Shown here: positions 6,211 through 8,389 of the stretch, piece by piece
How positions within the stretch are numbered: position 1 is the first letter of the stretch
How the letters are laid out: every line of letters starts with the position of its first letter
Translations under genes and position numbers: made by a program
DNA from: JBEIJQ01 sp040380145
GTDB taxonomy: Bacteria; Bacteroidota; Bacteroidia; Chitinophagales; Saprospiraceae
Direction of reading: 5' to 3'
Length of the DNA: 8,389 nt
Assembly: GCA_040380145.1 (NCBI GenBank)
Contig: JBEIJQ010000132.1
Span: forward strand, 1-8,389
Notes under the pieces: generated by a model
Database searches by the model: none
Told to the model about the DNA's origin: nothing
The model's input: only the letters and a program-made list of their open reading frames with translations

Positions 6211-6218
6211 CAAAAATA
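6211..6218 (-). promoter_or_regulatory. Predicted -7 promoter element of the esterase gene
   Basis: On the minus strand, TATTTTTG (plus-strand CAAAAATA) fits TAnnTTTG and is identical in sequence to the -7 element of the polyprenyl synthase gene. It lies at the same 45-nt distance from the ATG. A matching -33 is poor: only a TTTT at 6236-6239 with a 17-bp spacer. The element suggests the esterase can be transcribed independently of the LuxR-type gene upstream. Confidence 0.45.
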
Positions 6219-6263
6219 CTAAAACTAACGATCGGAAAAGCCCCTGGCTGGATTTCCGCTGCG

Positions 6264-6923
6264 TCAGTTTTTCTCCAATTTGACCAGACCGGTATTGACC
6301 GCATACAGCACCAGTTCAGAAGTCGAGCCGATGCCGAGCTTGCGGAGTATGTTCTTGCGATGGGTGTGCACAGTGTGGGGGCTCAAAAACAGCATTTTGG
6401 CGATGTCTTTTGACGAATATCCCTCGGCCACGAGCCGGACGATCTCCGTTTCCCGGACGCTGAGCTCCGTGGCAGCGCAATTGTCGGTCCCCGGAAAATG
6501 TTTTTCCAAAAGCACGTCGAGCACTTTTGAACAAAAAAACTTTTCGCGCTTGGCTGCCGCCCGCACGGCCGAAAAAATTTCCGTTTCGTCACAGGTTTTG
6601 GTCAAAAAAGAGGTCACCCCGCACGCCACTGCTGCGAACAAATACTCGCGGCGGCATTCTCCCGAAATGACCATCAGTTTGATGTCGGGAAACGCCTGGC
6701 GGAAAAGGCCCAGATCGTCGGGACGGAACGCCCCCGGCTGAGCATAATCCAAAATCACGAGATCAGGGGATTTTTCCCCGCAGACCGCCACGAGCTCCGC
6801 CATGTCGGATGCTTCGCCCACGATATCGAGGTCGCTTTGCAAGGCGAGCAGACTGCGGAGGCCCGCCCTGATCAGGAACTGGGCGTCGGCTAGCACCAAA
6901 CGGGTCGGGGTAACGGCATTCAT
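6264..6923 (-). CDS. NarL/FixJ-type response regulator with LuxR DNA-binding domain
   Basis: A 219-residue DNA-binding response regulator. The receiver (about 8-125) has D13 in the acidic pocket, phospho-acceptor D59 in LVILDYAQPG, S87 at the switch position and K109 in FLTK. The usual second acidic residue before D13 is Ala (A12), and the loop after D59 lacks the common MPxxxG form. The LuxR-type helix-turn-helix (about 153-214) is canonical: LSVRETEIVRLVAEGYSSKDIA, then LSPHTVHTHRKNILRKLG. It should bind DNA as a dimer and control transcription; the partner kinase and targets are unknown. The start is firm: the ATG at 6923 is seven residues ahead of strand 1 and a promoter element sits immediately upstream. 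It lies 50 bp after the stop of the PKD-protein gene and before the esterase gene, all on the minus strand. Confidence 0.93.
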   Translation of the reverse strand: MNAVTPTRLVLADAQFLIRAGLRSLLALQSDLDIVGEASDMAELVAVCGEKSPDLVILDYAQPGAFRPDDLGLFRQAFPDIKLMVISGECRREYLFAAVACGVTSFLTKTCDETEIFSAVRAAAKREKFFCSKVLDVLLEKHFPGTDNCAATELSVRETEIVRLVAEGYSSKDIAKMLFLSPHTVHTHRKNILRKLGIGSTSELVLYAVNTGLVKLEKN

Positions 6924-6930
6924 CGGGCCG

Positions 6931-6938
6931 CAAATATA
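6931..6938 (-). promoter_or_regulatory. Predicted -7 promoter element of the LuxR-type regulator, very close to its ATG
   Basis: On the minus strand, TATATTTG (plus-strand CAAATATA) fits TAnnTTTG and ends only 7 nt before the ATG. Since transcription in Bacteroidota usually starts a few bases after this element, the mRNA should be leaderless or have a leader of only a few nucleotides. No good -33 box was seen; the best candidate is TTTA around 6955-6958 with a 16-bp gap. Confidence 0.5.
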
Positions 6939-6957
6939 CTGTTTGTAATCGGTCTAA

Positions 6958-6977
6958 ATAATGCGCGCGGGTATTAT
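6958..6977 (-). terminator. Weak possible terminator at the end of the PKD-protein gene
   Basis: ATAAT (6958-6962) and ATTAT (6973-6977) form a 5-bp AT stem around a GC-rich 10-nt loop, overlapping the TAA stop (6974-6976); minus-strand sequence after the stem is T-rich (ATTATTTAG). The stem is too weak for confidence. It is the only terminator-like structure in the 50-bp gap. Confidence 0.2.
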
Positions 6978-8389
6978 CGCACCAAATGGACAAATCCCTT
7001 GATCTCTCGGTAGGCGTTGCGGGGTCCGTTGATCCGTGCCAAAACGACATAAGTGCCGGGCGGACAGGGTTCCCCGGTGTTGTTTTTGCGGCCGTTCCAA
7101 GCAGTGGAAGGGTCGTCCGTTTGGAAAACATTTTCGCCCCAGCGGTTCCAGATCGTCATTTCGAAACCGTTGATTGCAAAAAAGTAGCCTTCCCCGCGGA
7201 AAAAATCGTTGAACCCGTCGCCGTCCGGCGTCAAGGCATTGGGGATAAAATAGGTGTAAATCGGCTCGATGTCGATCCGGGCCACTGCCGTGTCCACGCA
7301 CCCCGAAGGATTGGTCACCGTCAGGACGACCTCGAAATAGCCCGTGTCCGGAAAGGTATATACGGGGTCGCGAAGGGCCGATGTGTCGCCGTTGCCGAAA
7401 TCCCACAACCAAGAATCGGCGTACAGCGCCTGCTCGTCGAACGACACCGTGGGCTGGAAAATACTGGGATTGCCGGGTGAAAAGCCAAATGCGGCAATGG
7501 GCGATTGACGGACGGTCAGGGAGGAAAACGCCGTATCGGCCGAGCATCCCGTGGGCGAAGATATTTCCACCGAAACGGTATAGTTGCCCTCCGAATAGGT
7601 GTGGGTAGGGCTCACATTCGTGCTCGTGGATCCGTCGCCGAGATCCCAAAAAACATCGTAGCCGTTGACCGGCAGCGAGTTGTTCACGAACGTTAGCGTT
7701 GCCGGTTCGCACAGACCGGCGTCGGGCAGGTCGAAGTCCAGTTCGGGAGTCGGAAAATAAGCGATCCTTTGGACCGCCGTATCGCTGCAACCGTTGGCGT
7801 CGGTGGCGATCAAGGTGGCATCGAACTCGCCGGCCAACGGGTAAAAATGCTCCGGATCCTGCTGCACCGAGGTGCCGCCATCGCCGAAATTCCAGATCCA
7901 TTCGATGACCTGCGCGCCACCGGTGGAAGAAGAAAGGTCGGTGAACGGGATCGTGTCGTTGGCGCAAGAATCCTGTACATAGGAAAAATCCGCGTTCAAC
8001 GACGGGAAAATCTCCAGCGTGATGGATACGCTGTCGGTGCAGCCGATGTTCCCGGGATTGGCGATCAAGAGCACCTCATAGGTCCCATACGAGGGAAAGA
8101 CGATGGTCGGGTTGGTCGCCGTGGAAGAAACCACATTGCCGTTGCCGAGGTCGAACTGCCATTCGTAGCCGTTGATGTTCTGGGGCTGCCCGCTCTGGTT
8201 GACGAAGGTGACGCTGGTCGAATCGCCGCATTGCTGCAGGAGCAGCTCCTCAGCATTGATGGCCGAAGTCTCGAGAATGTCGGCGAAAACATTGATCTGG
8301 CAGCTGTACACGTTGAACTGGAAATCGCGCCGGACGGTGGAAAGCAGGACGCCTGCCGCATTGAATTCGCTGACGCAGACGGTCACCAC
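6974..8389 (-). CDS. C-terminal part of a large PKD-repeat protein with type IX secretion (CHU_C, type B) sorting domain
   Basis: The last 471 residues of a protein whose start lies beyond the right edge; the GTG codons at the edge are internal, not a start. Four PKD-type beta-sandwich repeats follow one another (about 50-128, 130-212, 213-295 and 296-375 of the fragment), each with an aromatic strand and an FGDG/LGDG/FGNG/LGNG-type turn (80-84, 168-171, 250-253, 331-334) and a C-terminal T.Y/V-type strand, several with a GC.DTA pair. The end (about 378-471; TYFIPNALTPDGDGFNDFF, then NRWGENVF and PPGTYVV) is the CHU_C / type B sorting domain that sends proteins through the type IX secretion system and, in known cases, to the cell surface. 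The first 30 residues (VTVCVSEF, RRDFQFNV) resemble a segment common in Saprospiria surface proteins (memory, not searched). It is probably an adhesin or another surface protein; ligand unknown. Confidence 0.93.
   Translation of the reverse strand: MVTVCVSEFNAAGVLLSTVRRDFQFNVYSCQINVFADILETSAINAEELLLQQCGDSTSVTFVNQSGQPQNINGYEWQFDLGNGNVVSSTATNPTIVFPSYGTYEVLLIANPGNIGCTDSVSITLEIFPSLNADFSYVQDSCANDTIPFTDLSSSTGGAQVIEWIWNFGDGGTSVQQDPEHFYPLAGEFDATLIATDANGCSDTAVQRIAYFPTPELDFDLPDAGLCEPATLTFVNNSLPVNGYDVFWDLGDGSTSTNVSPTHTYSEGNYTVSVEISSPTGCSADTAFSSLTVRQSPIAAFGFSPGNPSIFQPTVSFDEQALYADSWLWDFGNGDTSALRDPVYTFPDTGYFEVVLTVTNPSGCVDTAVARIDIEPIYTYFIPNALTPDGDGFNDFFRGEGYFFAINGFEMTIWNRWGENVFQTDDPSTAWNGRKNNTGEPCPPGTYVVLARINGPRNAYREIKGFVHLVR

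Noticed and set aside
6239..6249. Short AGCC/GGCT hairpin followed by four U residues after the LuxR-type gene (minus strand)
   Set aside because: A 4-bp stem with a 3-nt loop is too small to call a terminator.
6954..7967. Long minus-strand open frame (337 codons) overlapping the PKD-protein gene
   Set aside because: Biased to Arg, Gly and His, no recognisable domain, while the overlapping frame has clear PKD repeats and a sorting domain.

Overview
The window looks like chromosomal DNA of a Bacteroidota bacterium, most likely of the Saprospiria/Lewinella-like branch; the branch is an inference. Evidence: the protein at the right edge carries PKD repeats and a C-terminal type IX secretion (CHU_C / type B) sorting domain. 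Four start regions carry the Bacteroidota -7 promoter element TAnnTTTG, and none of the starts checked has a convincing Shine-Dalgarno sequence. Genes are fairly GC-rich and the gaps between them AT-rich. No tRNA, rRNA, CRISPR array, transposase or phage gene was seen.

Left part, minus strand: a polyprenyl (isoprenoid) diphosphate synthase (1928-2902), then a PBP4-type D-alanyl-D-alanine carboxypeptidase (358-1812). A hairpin terminator sits on the stop codon of the synthase and another lies just after the carboxypeptidase, so they are probably separate units. The first ~300 bases hold no recognisable gene, but contain a perfect 15-bp purine/pyrimidine inverted repeat.

Middle, plus strand: a stand-alone Rcp1-like response regulator (2988-3428), then, 74 bp on, a 641-residue protein built as receiver - PAS-like - histidine-kinase-like core - receiver (3503-5428). 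The kinase core is degenerate. The phospho-accepting histidine of the H-box is phenylalanine, an N-box Asn is His, and the G2 glycines are gone, while both receivers keep their phospho-Asp. It is best read as a pseudo-histidine kinase, perhaps a phosphate acceptor or scaffold working with the neighbouring regulator. The regulator and the synthase are divergent, and their predicted promoters interleave in an 85-bp gap.

Right part, minus strand: the C-terminal 471 residues of a large PKD-repeat type IX-secreted protein (6974-8389, running off the window), a NarL/FixJ-type LuxR response regulator with a promoter so close to its ATG that the mRNA should be leaderless or nearly so (6264-6923), and a COG4947-like alpha/beta-hydrolase esterase (5432-6166). 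The esterase converges on the pseudo-kinase gene with 3 bp between the stop codons, and a small palindrome spans both.

The most unusual element is the three-gene signalling neighbourhood (Rcp1-like regulator, degenerate hybrid kinase, LuxR regulator) with no intact histidine kinase in the window. A phosphodonor encoded elsewhere is implied but not visible here.
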